DNA of 64,000 nt, from the NCBI RefSeq assembly GCF_000715075.1, contig NC_134089.1:105841157-105905156 (forward strand). Reading direction: 5' to 3'. Position 1 is the stretch's first letter; every line of letters begins with the position of its first letter. Positions 44,918 through 56,700 of this stretch are shown piece after piece. Below the pieces are notes generated by a model. The model did no database searches, had not been told where the DNA came from, and saw nothing but the letters and a program-made list of their open reading frames with translations. The position numbers and the translations under genes are program-made. The DNA comes from Nicotiana tabacum (Eukaryota > Streptophyta > Magnoliopsida > Solanales > Solanaceae).

Positions 44918-46471
44918 ATGTTTACAGAAAAAGAGTTAGAAAATTTCATGGGTGTGTTAAAGAGAGGATCGGACTATGTCGAGATCGAATGTGGCTGCAC
45001 TGTTACCAAATTTGGTGACACAAATGGAAAGCTCAGAATTTTCCCAGACGGGAGGCTTGAAATTGATTGTCAATGCTATCGTGGTTGCCCACAAGGTCCT
45101 ATTTATTTTTCATTGTTATTATTATTTCATAGATTTTTTTTCCCGCCTAATTAACAAGGAGTGGAAAACGTCCCACTACAAATCCATGACGGATCTATAC
45201 TAGACATAACGGCTCATGAACAGAATCCAATACGTCTACCTCAAACTATATGTGTGTTAGAAAAATATTGACACATCTATTAAAGAGCAGAACTCTCTGA
45301 CTTTAAATCTTGAATTCACCACTAAACTAAGCAACAAGGGGATTCGATATCATGTATTATAGTTTGAATTATTGCCTCTTTTTTATTGAATTGTCCCCTT
45401 GAAAACTTGTTTCTTTGGTTCTTTTGGCAGTGAAGTTATCACCAATTGAGTTTGCAAAACATGCTGGGAGGAAGACGGCAATTCAGAATTGGAAAAGCCA
45501 AATTTGGGTAAATAATAAGGAAGGGCGTAGAGAAAATTTGTGGAAGACATGTTTGTTGAAGTATCACACTGATACATTTCGTAGGCCTCTTCGTGGTCAA
45601 ATCATACATCGTGATGAGTTCATTCGTTGCACTAATTGTAACAAAGATCGTCGATTTCTTCTACGAACTAAAGAAGAATGCAGGATTTATCATGATGCTG
45701 TTGCTTACAAGGATTGGAAATGCTCTGATATGCCTCACAAAAGGTAATATTAATTCTGGATTCCTCGTGTTATAGTATTAGTGACTTTTAATATGTTGTA
45801 ACAGGTAATCTGATTTATTTGTTCAGTTTGTTTGTTTTTTATTTTATGTGAAATAGGTTTACTATTAGTTAGTAATAACTAGAGAATACATACTAGATTA
45901 GTGAAAAAATTACAATCAATTGATAAAATAATGCATGGAACTATATATCGTACATTGACATAGAAGATACATGCTTGTAGCTTGTAATTGATGTGGGTAA
46001 TCTTTCAGCCTTAGAACATCAATTCAGCTCTTGAATGATTTATTTCTTGATTATTTTGCATAATCAAGAAACATATTACCAGCATTTTCTGATTAATTGA
46101 TTCTCTGTTACAAATATTTAAATAAAATCACACATGCACATAACCTACATGAAATATCGGATAGGACATGATGCAACTGGTTTAGGCATATAATAACTGA
46201 TACCTTGGATTTGTGAGATAAAGAGATGTGTTTTACATTATATTTAGAAAATCAAGTTACTTTACTAACAACATTGTGTGAGTGTGTGTGTGTGTTTTGC
46301 AGAATGAGTTGCAATGATGCTGAAGAAAGAGAAAGTAGAAAAGCATGCAGGGCTTGTCCCAGAACTGCTAAGTGCAAGGGTTGTGTGAGGTGTGTTTGCT
46401 TTGGTTGTAGCATGTGCAAATTCGAGGACTGCAATTGCCGTGCATGCGTTGACTTTCTTAAGAACATTTGA
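44918..46471 (+). CDS. ULT: ULTRAPETALA-like SAND-domain chromatin regulator, 3 exons
   Basis: Exons 44918-45095, 45431-45743 and 46303-46471 join in frame (660 bases, 219 residues). Both introns are GT-AG. The protein has a SAND-type N-terminal half (about residues 14-86, with YVEIECGCTVTKFGD, GRLEIDCQC and KLSPIEFAKHAGRKTA). A B-box-like central part follows (about 119-157: HRDEFIRCTNCNKDRRF, EECRIYH, DWKCSD), then a cysteine-rich C-terminus (179-212) ending CRACVDF. This layout is that of plant ULT1/ULT2 (ULT1 is about 237 residues). In Arabidopsis ULT1 is a trithorax-group nuclear factor that limits shoot and floral meristem size and counteracts Polycomb silencing. I chose the start MFTEKEL because it resembles the N-terminus of other ULT proteins. 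It looks intact but diverged, so it could be a ULT2-type or species-specific paralog. It faces the LDL2-like gene tail to tail. Confidence 0.88.
46275..46302 (+). other. TG-repeat splice acceptor of ULT-like intron 2
   Basis: The 3' end of intron 2 is GTGTGAGTGTGTGTGTGTG, then TTTTGCAG at 46302. A TG microsatellite thus stands in place of a usual pyrimidine-rich tract. Confidence 0.7.
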
Positions 46472-47562
46472 TGTTAGACGACTACCTGCTATTTTACTTG
46501 TATACAACATCTCATAGCGAGGATTCATATAGTCAATTCAACTGGTTTAAGATTGCTCTTTTACTTGTATACAAAGTCTCATAGCTAGGATTCATATAGC
46601 CGATTCAACTTGTTTGGAATTGAGGCGTTATTGTATACAACATTACCTTTTAAGATTTTACAAATTTTATGATTTTTATGAGATTGGCCCAAAATTATAT
46701 TATTATTTATCTCTTAATAGCAAAACGAGAAGTGTAATCGGGACACTCAAAAAACAGATGTCTCTGGTCAAATATCCAGAAACATTCAAACGTGACCAAA
46801 GGTGTGAAATGCAACATTCTCTTAGACGGACAGACGGTATTTTTTTCTCAGTTGTTTCATAGTTTGAGTACAACTTAAAAAAATAGTTTATTAGACATTT
46901 CTTATTTAAACGAAAAGAGAGAGATAGAGAAAGAGAGCTGATAACTAGCTTAAATAGCTAAAAAACTGCGGTATATATAACAAGAGACATCTAGGAGATG
47001 ATAATCTGTGCAAAACAAAGTTAAACAAGAAATAAATAAATTGACACAGAGCTGACATGCATTCAACTGGTTTCTTTTTCATTTTCAGCTCTTTACTGGT
47101 ACAAGTTTACAACAAGTCTAACCCCATCCTACTTGTTTCTTTTCTTCCAAAAATTATACAAGTTCGCCTACAAAAAGGACCAAAAAACTTTTTAGTTTAC
47201 ACTTTGCATTTTCCAGGAGTACAAAGGACAAACATACAAAAGAATATCCACAACAAAACCAACAGATACAGAACAGGAAGGCTTGAAACTCTATGAAAAC
47301 TGTGCAGAATCCTCGAGCCTTTTTCACCAAGGACTGCTCAACTTCACAGCTAAATAGTATGTATCTGAATGAGGTCTTGGAGCACATACAACGACACCAG
47401 TTGCACAAGATGTACCAGCGAGCAACATGAATGCACATGCTATGACTAACTAACATACTAATATTTGATCTAGTCAGCCAACGACACACAGTCAATGTAA
47501 GATGTAAAAGATGCCATCTTTACTGCATTCCTCCACTAATTTGAAGATACATTCAGCATTAC
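46472..47562. other. Convergent intergenic region (3' UTRs of ULT-like and LDL2-like)
   Basis: 1091 bases separate the two stop codons. GTATACAA(C/A)(A/G)TCTCATAGC(G/T)AGGATTCATATAG occurs twice (46500-46532 and 46569-46600), a ~68-base direct repeat in what is probably the ULT-like 3' UTR. The 47040-47560 part is likely the LDL2-like 3' UTR. No protein-coding or RNA gene is evident. Confidence 0.5.
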
Positions 47563-50232
47563 TCAAGATAGCTGAATATTCGTGTAGCCTGCATTCTGTT
47601 GGGCACCATAACTTCGATTCCGGCCTTTGCCTCTTCGAGAATTAGAAATGTTAGCAGCTAAAGAGTTGCCTAGAATTCCTAATGCATTAGCTCCCAGTAA
47701 CTTCAAGCCAAGACTTTTAAACAAATATGACAATTTACAATCATTTCCACCCTTCACCAACTGCAACTCAACCGCCTGCTCACGAGACACAACTGTATAA
47801 AGCTGCAATGGTTGATTTAATAAATGCTGAGGCATATTATCTGCCTCCTTGCCACAAGACAGTTCTGCATTAAGTTCATCATTGAATTTTGCAAAAGTAA
47901 CTCTCATGAGTCCTAAAGATTTAGAATCATAAGACAAGGGATCAAATACAAACAAGAAGTCCTCGAATGCTAGATCTGGCCTCTTGAACAACTCTTCCAA
48001 TACATCATTGCTTGGTCCGACATTCTTTGGTACAGTTTTCCTTGGATTGTTTTGCCTCCCTTTCATGGATTGGGAAATGCGAGAAGCTTCTCTTAAGCCA
48101 CTCAAATAGGCACCATGCATGGTGGCTGGATGTTGTCGAATTGTAGCCTCTCCAGCAAAAAACAGCCGACCTTCAAGATTTTCTGCGAGTACGTCGTAAT
48201 CACTGCCAGAAGACTGAACGCGAACATGTGAATATGATCCAAACGAAAAGGGATCACTTCCCCACCTTGTACATATGGATTGTATAGGATCCGGCACCCT
48301 TATGCCTTTTGGCTCATAGATGCCTGTCAACGCAGCCAGATGAATATGAGACCAGATTTCATGTTCTTCCTCAAAGAACAAAAACAGGGAAAAGAAAATT
48401 AAATCTATCTAGTCCTGCATAAAGATGGACGATACGTCCACAAGGAGATCGCCAAGTGGTTGAGACATGGGAATAAGGCTGGAATACCAACTACAACACT
48501 TGGTATGAACCCATCCGCTCCAGCCTAAGTGAGCAGGATCTTTTTTCTTTTTTGGATGTTATTGAGCAGGATTACCTGGGATACCTGCTGCTTGTAAGCT
48601 GGATGAGCTGTCTGGTGGATTAGTCAAGGTACTCGTCGGTTGACCCGGACACCACCGATGGAAAAATATAAAAATACTAAAAAGAAGATGGATGATACCT
48701 TTGAGAATGCTCATAACTCGATTAATTAGAGTGGCTGGCTCTGTGGATTCAAAAAGTTGAGCAGCATCACCAGCAACAAGTGCAATAAGAACTGGACCCC
48801 CAGAAACAGTATGATAACTGTAAAATAAGAAGAACTCTCCCCGTCTATGGCTATAATGGTTGAGGCAACCAAAGGTATCCAAGTCTTCCCCCCAAAAAAC
48901 ATGAGGGAATACCATGGCAACCTTATTCAGCAACCCAAATCCTAGCCTATCAATAGCTTCAAGCTTCTTCTCAGGTAACTCCGGTTCAAATCTAATTAAT
49001 CTTCTTTTTAGTACCCCAAGAGGAACAGTACAGAGGACCATGTCTGCCTGAAAAACTTGGCCCCCAGCGATGACGTCTACTCCTTCATTTCCATACTTTA
49101 TTGTCTGAACAGTCTTGCCATAAAATATAGGAACTCCTTTACACAGTGCTCTGATTATACCCCAATTTCCACCAGCAAGAAAACAATGATCACCACCCAT
49201 TTCATAAGGATCATCCTGATCCCAATAGGCAGCAGAGAGTTTTGAGAGGCATCCGGCATTTGCATATTCCAAGTTCGCAAAATGCCAATCCAGAAGTTGC
49301 CTCTCCTCTGTAGTTTTAGCCACAGTATATAGTTGTCTAAGCATCTCCAAAACGGAGCCCAATGAGATATCATTAGCCAATCCACTTACTATTTTTCTTA
49401 GCTCAGTAACTTTATCAAGTAGCTTATTGAAAATGAGTTCAATTCTGGAATCAATTTCTGCGTCAACAGGAGCTCCATCAGGCTTGTATAAAGGACACTT
49501 ATCTCTAACTTTATGAAGCGGAATGGAAAGTTGTCTAGCCAAAACTCCCAAAGGATTTGCATGGATACCAGTTATGACACTGCCACCAAGATCCACAGCA
49601 GCAAACTTGCCCTTCCGCCCCATTTTCTGAGTATAAACTCTCCCTCCAGGTCGGTTCCTACCTTCAAGGATAACCACCTTGAATCCAAATGACATCAGTT
49701 GCCTTGCTGCAGCTAAACCAGCGAGTCCAGCACCAACAATTATTACAGACCCTTCACTAGGTTCCTCGGGAATAAGAGATACAATTGATGGTGAAACCCC
49801 AAAATTTATATACCCGTTATGCAAAAGAAAGTCATATGCTACGGCCACCAGATGATCATACTCGGCACTTACAGTTTCCCTTATCTTTCCTTTGGACAGC
49901 CAAATATGCACATTCTCCCTCCATTTTGCAAGGATATGGTTTCTCACAACAATGTAATCATTTTGCTCTTTCCCGTCCAGTTCACTTACGACTCCAGCCT
50001 TTCTTTCTTCTTCAAGAAGGTCATCGATGGGGAAGCCCAAAGAAATAGCAATCATGGCCTCTATTTCAGTTTCTTTCTCCAAATCTTTCTTTGTTCTATT
50101 CCTCTTCCTCACAGAGCCACCCAAATGCTCCTCTATCAACTCATCCATCAAATTCTCATTATAATTCCTTGAAGCCACCCTCATTCTGACAGGTCTCTTT
50201 GAGATCGAACACTGTGAATTTGGGGTCTCCAT
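47563..50232 (-). CDS. LDL2: LSD1-type lysine-specific histone demethylase (LDL2-like), 2 exons
   Basis: Exons (minus) 50232-48699 and 48323-47563 join in frame with GT-AG sites: 2295 bases, 764 residues, close to Arabidopsis LDL2 as I recall it. The order is a basic N-terminus, a SWIRM domain (about 60-148, NDYIVVRNHILAKWRENV), then the FAD-binding motif IIVGAGLAGLAAARQL (GxGxxG at 167-172) and an amine-oxidase domain. It includes GFGLLNKVAMVF, whose lysine (about 437) matches the catalytic-site lysine of LSD1, and AGEATIRQHPATMHG near the FAD (from about 568). The enzyme is expected to remove methyl groups from mono- and dimethyl H3K4 in the nucleus, and the family promotes flowering in Arabidopsis. 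The upstream TTG at 50259 in the same frame is not a start; ATG 50232 is the first Met. No stop or frameshift is seen. LDL1 or FLD identity is less likely because of the N-terminus. Confidence 0.92.
48436..48684 (+). mobile_element. SINE (tRNA-derived) in the LDL2-like intron, 14-bp TSD
   Basis: A 249-base insertion is flanked by AAGATGGACGATAC (48422-48435) and AAGATGGATGATAC (48685-48698), 13 of 14 matching. Near its left end GATCGCCAAGTGGTTGAGAC resembles a tRNA-type A box, and GGTATGAACCC about 45 bases on resembles a B box. The right part has GGTTGACCCGGACACCACC, typical of Solanaceae SINE tails as I know them, then an A-rich end. It lies antisense to the host gene. The right target copy overlaps the splice donor, whose GT is at 48698-48697 on -. 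Confidence 0.78.
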
Positions 50233-50760
50233 TTTCTTTCCTTTTTTCTTTTCTTCCAAGCTCTAAATGATGGATCCAATTCGAAAACAAATGGATCTTT
50301 TAGCCTATTATGGCTTCAGATATCATGAATTTTAGCAGTGAATGTGAATTAAACCTAATTATAGGTCCATATTTACTTCAAAGTTCAACTGTCTGGGTAA
50401 TTTGCTATTAACAAATCAATTTAGTTCAGTCTTGATCAATCTCGGCAAGGTAAAAAAAATTTCCAGAAAAAGTGGGTGTTAAAAGTTGACCATTTACTAC
50501 TAAAAGAGGCATTCGTTGTGGAAGGACCGAAGGAGTAATAAAGTACTGCGTCTCAATTCCCAATTCAAATTATATTATGGGATACAGGGATTAGGGTTTT
50601 TGTCTCGTGAGGAACAGTGAGGAGGAGGAGAGAGAACGAGCAGGAGCGAAAAGGGGGAACTTACAGCTTGATTCAGGCGGAGAGAAGCAAAGATTGACGG
50701 CAGACAGCTTTACTCCGGCGGCATTTGAAATTGGCGGGCCAAAATCATTCGTCGGCATTA
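50233..50760 (-). promoter_or_regulatory. 5' leader and promoter region of LDL2-like gene, with telobox
   Basis: On -, AAACCCTAA (50599-50591) is a perfect telo-box about 360 bases upstream of the ATG. It is followed toward the gene by purine-rich sequence and preceded by a GA-rich block (50610-50690 on + GAGGAGGAGAG). Telo-boxes are common near plant transcription starts and can be bound by TRB proteins that recruit Polycomb complexes. No clear TATA box is seen. Function is inferred. Confidence 0.5.
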
Positions 50761-51985
50761 GGGTCCGAATTTAAAACTCCATTCATTTGTTATTTTCGGC
50801 CCAAGTGCACAAATAGCCTTTTCAGGACCCATATTTTTTTAGAGGAATTTACACATAATACAACCTTTCTAACATTTCTTTAAGTTTCTTACAACTGCTT
50901 TGATAAAATTACATATAATAAAATTTATTTTAAAATTTATAATTTTTCATATTCCTAATATCTCTTGAGATTCTCTCACCTAATATATCTCTCTTAAGAT
51001 TTTCTCTCATCTAAAAGTATCTATCATATTAATTTTTTTCCTAATTTCTCCATTAATATATTGTATATTTCTTGTATAAATTATATGTTATATAATTAAA
51101 ATATACAATAGTAATATAGTATATTGTATAATATATATAATATACGGTATATATATAATTTATAATATAAAATATACAAACACTGAACTGGAAAAAAAAC
51201 ATCATTAATAGATATACTCACTGTGTGTGTGTGTATATATATATATATATTTATTATAAAAGAACTTGGGGGAAATAGGGTTTTGCGTTGACAGAGAGGT
51301 GAAGAAGAATCAAATTTGGGGGAATCCTTTGAGATTTTTGGATGGTATCGCATAGGGGTTCTAATAGAGAGAAATAATTTCGTAAAAAAAAATTAAAACT
51401 AAAAAAGGCATGTTTCTTTTGGTAAGGGATATGATTTGATTGATGCATAATACAAGGGGATGTGGTTTGATTGATGCATAATACACGGATGATTAAGGCA
51501 AGAGGGTGTTTATAGTGGTAATCAATATTAATAAATTGGAGAATTTTTAGGGACAAATAAGGATACGTTTCTAAATAGGATTCCTCATTAATATGGAATT
51601 TACCATATTTTTAGAGTGTATCTTTTATATTTTATTGTAAAATTTATAATTCTAATATAAGTTCTAGATTATGGAATATTTTATAAATTCATAAGTAACT
51701 ACAAAATTTTATAGTCGAAATTTATAAACATTTTAAAGTTCAGCCCTCAAAATCAAACTTCAGAAACTTTGGATCTTAGTTAGGATATGGCAATTCAAAA
51801 CTTTTGACTCAAAGGTTTGAAATAAAAAATAAATAAATAAAAAGAGAAGAAGAAGGCAAAGGAGGAGGAAAAGAGGAAGAGCAATAGTCTAAAGGTGCCA
51901 AATATTACTAGACTTATAACCTATTTGGTCAAGCTTCTCCAATTTTGAAAAGCTTGGCCAAAACTTCAATTTTAAAAGATATTTC
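50761..51985. other. AT-rich intergenic sequence
   Basis: No gene is seen. A (GT)n(AT)n microsatellite lies at 51222-51250. CATAATACA(A/C)GG(G/A) with TTTGATTGATG occurs twice near 51430-51490 as a ~40-base direct repeat. CCTATTTGGTCAAGCTTCTC at 51920-51939 resembles one terminus of the PIF-like MITE at 25198, so a decayed MITE end may be here. Confidence 0.45.
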
Positions 51986-52042
51986 TTGCCTATGAGCTTA
52001 ATTTTAAATTGCTCGAGAACAAGCAAGAGTTTAAGTGCAGGG
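51986..52042 (+). mobile_element. 3'-terminal internal remnant of an Athila-like element with polypurine tract
   Basis: CTCGAGAACAAGCAAGAGTT followed by TAAGTGCAGGG abuts the LTR start TGATGATAAATG at 52043. This is the sequence normally found at the 3' end of the internal region of Athila/Tat-type elements, but here it precedes an LTR that is itself followed by a primer binding site and gag. Confidence 0.65.
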
Positions 52043-53237
52043 TGATGATAAATGATGAAAAGTGCATGTTTTTAGTGTTTTTGTGTGTTACGCCTTGTGT
52101 GAGTTGCGGGAGTTCACACCGCTTTTGAAGTGAAAATATGCTCATTATGTGTTTCTTATGTGTAGGAACAAACTTATGGGAAAAATCGATCAAATAGGAG
52201 AAAAATTGGTAAAAAAAAAGAGCTGACCAGAAAAGTCTCGGACAGGAAGCGAGGTTCACTTTGCCAGACCGGGACCGCAGCAGAAGAAACCAACTTCTCC
52301 AATCCAAAATAGAAGAAGAAAAATTCGCCCCATACAAACCCTAGTCGCTATAAATATATCCTAAAACGTGCTTCTGAGGGAGAAACACTACTTTAGAGGG
52401 AGAGAAGACTTTGGCGAGGCAAGAACGCGCTTGGAGCAAGGAGAATGATTCAACTTCATGTGTTTTCCTCTTTTTTCCTATTTTCCATTATTATGAATTC
52501 TAGTCTTGTATTTGTGCAAACAACTATGAGTAGCGAAATTCTCATCTAGGGTTTGATGGAACCTATTGAAGGATGATTTTTTCACTGAGTTTAATATAAA
52601 TTTGCCATTTACTTTTCTCTACTTGTTCAACTATATTATATTATTACTATTGTTGGTTGAAGGACCCTCAATTAACTGTGACTATTTAGTGTGTACTGCT
52701 CGAGAGAGAGTACACATTTAGGTAGTTGTTGAACAACACCACTTTTAACGTATTTGAGAGATCAATACGGAGGATTTAAAGGCGGAATTAGAAATAACCA
52801 AACCATGGTGCGATGAATTAGAGCCAGCTAGTGTAGTTCGAGAGAATATGTCTAGTAAATTGTGGTAGTTGCTCGAGAGAGAGCAACGACACTCAAAGGA
52901 CTCACGATCGGTAGAGAATACTTTGGCGAATTTATAGGAAACGTAGCGGGGGAGATTCCGACAATAGGGGAAATCAAATCCCTAGACTTTTTCAATCTTG
53001 TCTACAACATTTGCTTTGTTAGTAATAAAATTGCAGCTTTCTAAATACCTTGCTCTTAGCTAGTAAACACTCAAATCATTATTTAATATTTCTGAAGGTT
53101 TATTGCTTGAATTCTTGTGAAACTAGTGGTTGTGATTAGTAGGTTAATTCCCTATGGGATTCGACTCCGAACTTATAAATCGGATTATATTTGCAATGAC
53201 CGCTAAACCTTTTAGGAGGCATAGTTGGGCGTGATCA
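52043..53237 (+). mobile_element. LTR of Athila-like element (1195 bp)
   Basis: It begins TGATGATAAATGATG and ends GGGCGTGATCA, followed after 5 bases by a primer binding site. TATAAATATA at 52349-52358 is a plausible promoter. No second copy is in the window, so ends rest on TG...CA and the neighbouring primer and polypurine sites. Confidence 0.75.
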
Positions 53238-53242
53238 AATTT

Positions 53243-53256
53243 TGGCGCCGTTGCCG
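53243..53256 (+). other. Primer binding site, Athila-like element
   Basis: TGGCGCCGTTGCCG is the primer site usual in Athila and Tat elements (tRNA-Asp type). Confidence 0.85.
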
Positions 53257-53763
53257 AAGAATTACGGTGTTATTAATTATAGCAAGAAGAATTTCTAGGA
53301 TTCTTAGTTTAGTCAACTTTCTTGACTTTAGTTTCATTACATTGAAACTCTAACGTTTGTTGTCTTGTGTCTTACAGGTGCATGCCTAGAAACTACTCGA
53401 GAACTGGTGAATTGTTTGAAGCATTACCGGATCCTGAGAAAGCTTTCAAGGCATTAAATCGTGCGAATAGGAAAGACAAACAACAACAGTATCCAAGAGA
53501 ACAAACTGAACTATACATGGGTGACGTCTTAAACAATCAAAACAACGGTGATAATGCGAATGACCCAAACAATCAAGGTGTGGAAGCTCTTGTTCTAGAA
53601 GTAGCCTTGTATGATTGGGTACAACACACCACTAAAAATCTAGCAACCGCAATTGCAGTCCCTCAAATACAAGCAAAATAATTTCAAATCACAAACAACA
53701 TGCTACATTTGTTGTAGAACAAGGGACTGTATTCAGGGTTTTACATTGAAGATCCTCAACAAC

Positions 53764-56700
53764 TGTGAGCACGTGATTTTTGCCCTACAGGAATTACTCC
53801 CATAAAATTCAAGAAAACAATTTTTTCCAATTTTTAAGGAATTTGTGGGAATTTGTGCTAATTATTTGCATGTTTGTTTGTTTTTTAAAATAATTATGAA
53901 AAATACCAAAAATACCATGCATTGCATTTAGGTTTCATTTTTACAATTTTAAGGTTAATTAGTGAATTAGTTGCTTTATCAAAATTGAAAATCACGAAAA
54001 ATGGTTAACTTTTGCATTTTTAGCCTTTTAGTTTTAAATTAGTAATTTCCTCTTTTAATTTAGGAGTAATTAGTTTTTGTAAATATTATAGTAGATAATT
54101 AGTTTAATTTTTCAGATTAATTTAATTTAGGAATTTGATTTAGGTTTTGTTTAATTAGTTAAAAAGGGGAAAAACAATTAAATAAAGAGAGGGAAATTAG
54201 AAAGGAAAAAGGCCTGTTAGGCCCACCCCTTTGACCCAAAATACAATCCCAATTTACCCGCCCGATCCAACCCAAAACCACGACCCGCCCCATTTCCCCC
54301 TTACTATACAATCCCACTTACAACACAAAAACAAAAGAAAATCCTAAATCATAACAGACCTAAAGCAGCGCCCTCACTATTCATCTTCTCTTTCACCAAA
54401 ACTCACTTCTGCCTCGCCCAAACTCGTCCGAGTTCACCCCCTATCTCACCTCACGCGCTTCCCTCCTCTTTCCCCTTACCACATAGGTGTAATGGTTTCT
54501 AACACCCAAAGATTTCCCCCCCACTCGCCCGATTTCAAGCTATTTCACACGATTAGTAGGTTCTAGAAGACGTGCGTTGGATAAGTGAGAGGCGTTGGAT
54601 CGATTTCATTCAATTCAAGCCTCACATTCATCAGGTGCTCGTTTTCAAAAGGGCCTATCCTATTTCTTGAAGAGGAAGAAAAAATCTGGAGGTAAGGATA
54701 TATAAGGGACTTGCAGAAAATTTAAAAAGGAAAAAAAAGGAAAAAGTTTGAAGGGTTTTTTTTTAAGAGTGGTCTGAGATTTTTCATTTTTTAAAAAAAC
54801 GATTGAGAGTTTTTCTTTTGTAATGGGAGTTCTGGGGAGGAACTGAAGAATTTTTCTTGGAGTTCTGTTTTGTTTATTTCTTCTTTTAAAAAATCAGGAA
54901 ACAAAAATGGTCTAAGCTTGATCTTGATCGATTCTTACTTCATTTCAAAATAAAATCAGAAACTCAACAAAATTTCAGCATTTCTTGTTCTTCTCTTGAT
55001 GTCTAGTTTTTCCAGAATGGGGTCTAACTGAGTGAAAATCCTTTGTTTCATTTTTCGAAACTGTGGTAAAAAAATATAGTTCAACTGAAGTTTCGGGGAG
55101 TTTGATTGACCAAGATGCTACTGGTTTGTTGTTCCTTAGTTGAATTGTTGTTGTTTTCTCAATTGGAATTTTGGAGCAAAGCCTTGTATTATTCTATTAT
55201 TTTTGAAAGAATTTCTAATTTCAGGTTCAATTCTTCTCTATTTCTCTATTACTCACGATTCTGTGTTGTATGTGTTTATATTTCATCATGGTTTGGTTTG
55301 AATCTTGAAACTCAATGTCTGTTTCTTCTAGTCGAGTTCTAAGTTTGTTTGGCCTTGGTTCAGGTCCATTTATGCTATGTTTTTTGAATTAAAAACACTC
55401 CCAAGTTATAATAGAATATGCTGGAATTTCGAGCTCAGTAAAGGTCGAAACTGAAGTTAACTTTTGGTTTTGATTTGAGTTTGAAGAGGATATTCGATGT
55501 GCTGCCTCTAATGTTCGATTTGTTTATCACTTGAAATGTGCAATTGTGGTTAATCTGAATGAAACATTTGTGTTATAGCCTAGTTTCCGGATTAGATCAA
55601 CTTGTGCTTGGCTTATGGACATTTTAATCTGCTTATCCTCGACAGTTCCTTCTTAGTACTTGCTTCAATGTGCATCTTTGTTGCATATGGAACTGCACTG
55701 TGACCTTCATGTTTAGGAATGGTAAATTTGCTGCTTTTGTTACTAGTTCTTTGGCATTCTGTTTTTTTTCTCCTTTGAGATTGTAAAGGTTTGGGGTGCA
55801 TATCTTAAGCTTAGAAATCATAAATAATTGGCAGCATAATCGTGTGTCCTATTCTGCTTTGTTAGTTGGTCAACAACGACATTTAACTAGCTTCATCCTC
55901 TAGAAATCACGCTCATTTTCTTGTGTTACAAAATGTTTGATAATTTTCACATGTTTCTTTGGGATGTGGTGGACAAGGAATGCCCAGGTTTGAACTACCT
56001 CATTCTTTTGAACTTTGAGAAAAACTTTCCATTCTGATTGTTTGTTTTGGATGTGTAAGTTGTTAATGAGTTCATTCTTGGCTGCGATAGATGTTTTGTG
56101 ATCTCCCTTTGAGTTCTGTTTCGTTTGGTTGTCGATAAGTTAGACAGAAACTCGTTTAAACTTACTACTGTTAATTGGAATTCCATAACTGGTGCATCCA
56201 TTGGTGATTGTTAAGAGTTCTTGTTGTATTGCTAAATTTAAACGAGACCACCTAAGGCATCTGCTTGGCAAATGGCGTGAGAATTCTTGCCTGATTACTT
56301 AGAATTTGGACGCGAGCTAGTATCCTAGTTTGTAAAAAGACATTTGTTATCATCTCCTGTTAGGATACACGTTGTTGCTTTGTTTCCGTTGTCCCCTTGC
56401 GATTGCTGGAATTAATCTTTGCTCAAATAAGTGTCTGTTCCATGTGGTTATGGTAGCTACGAATATGTTGAAATTTTGAATAAGTTTTTTAGCTGGTCTG
56501 TATGCTTAATGAGTTATATGTTTCTCCTTATTTTTCAATTATACTTTTGAAGTAGTGGAACATTTTGGAACTTGGTTGAAACTTAGGAAGTGAAGAGCAT
56601 GTGCAGGGCTTACTTTCATGAATATTATTTCTGTTTCTTATAGGCTGCTTGTACAATTCAATGTTAATTTTGTTTTCTTTTCTATCTGATAAGTCCTCCT

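Noticed and set aside
48559..48698. Extension of the LDL2-like reading frame past 48699
   Set aside because: Homology to LSD1-type enzymes stops at KG and resumes at GIYEPKG in the next exon. The donor GT and acceptor AG restore frame, and the extra residues come from SINE sequence.
50233..50259. Start of the LDL2-like protein at 50259
   Set aside because: That codon is TTG. The first in-frame ATG is at 50232.
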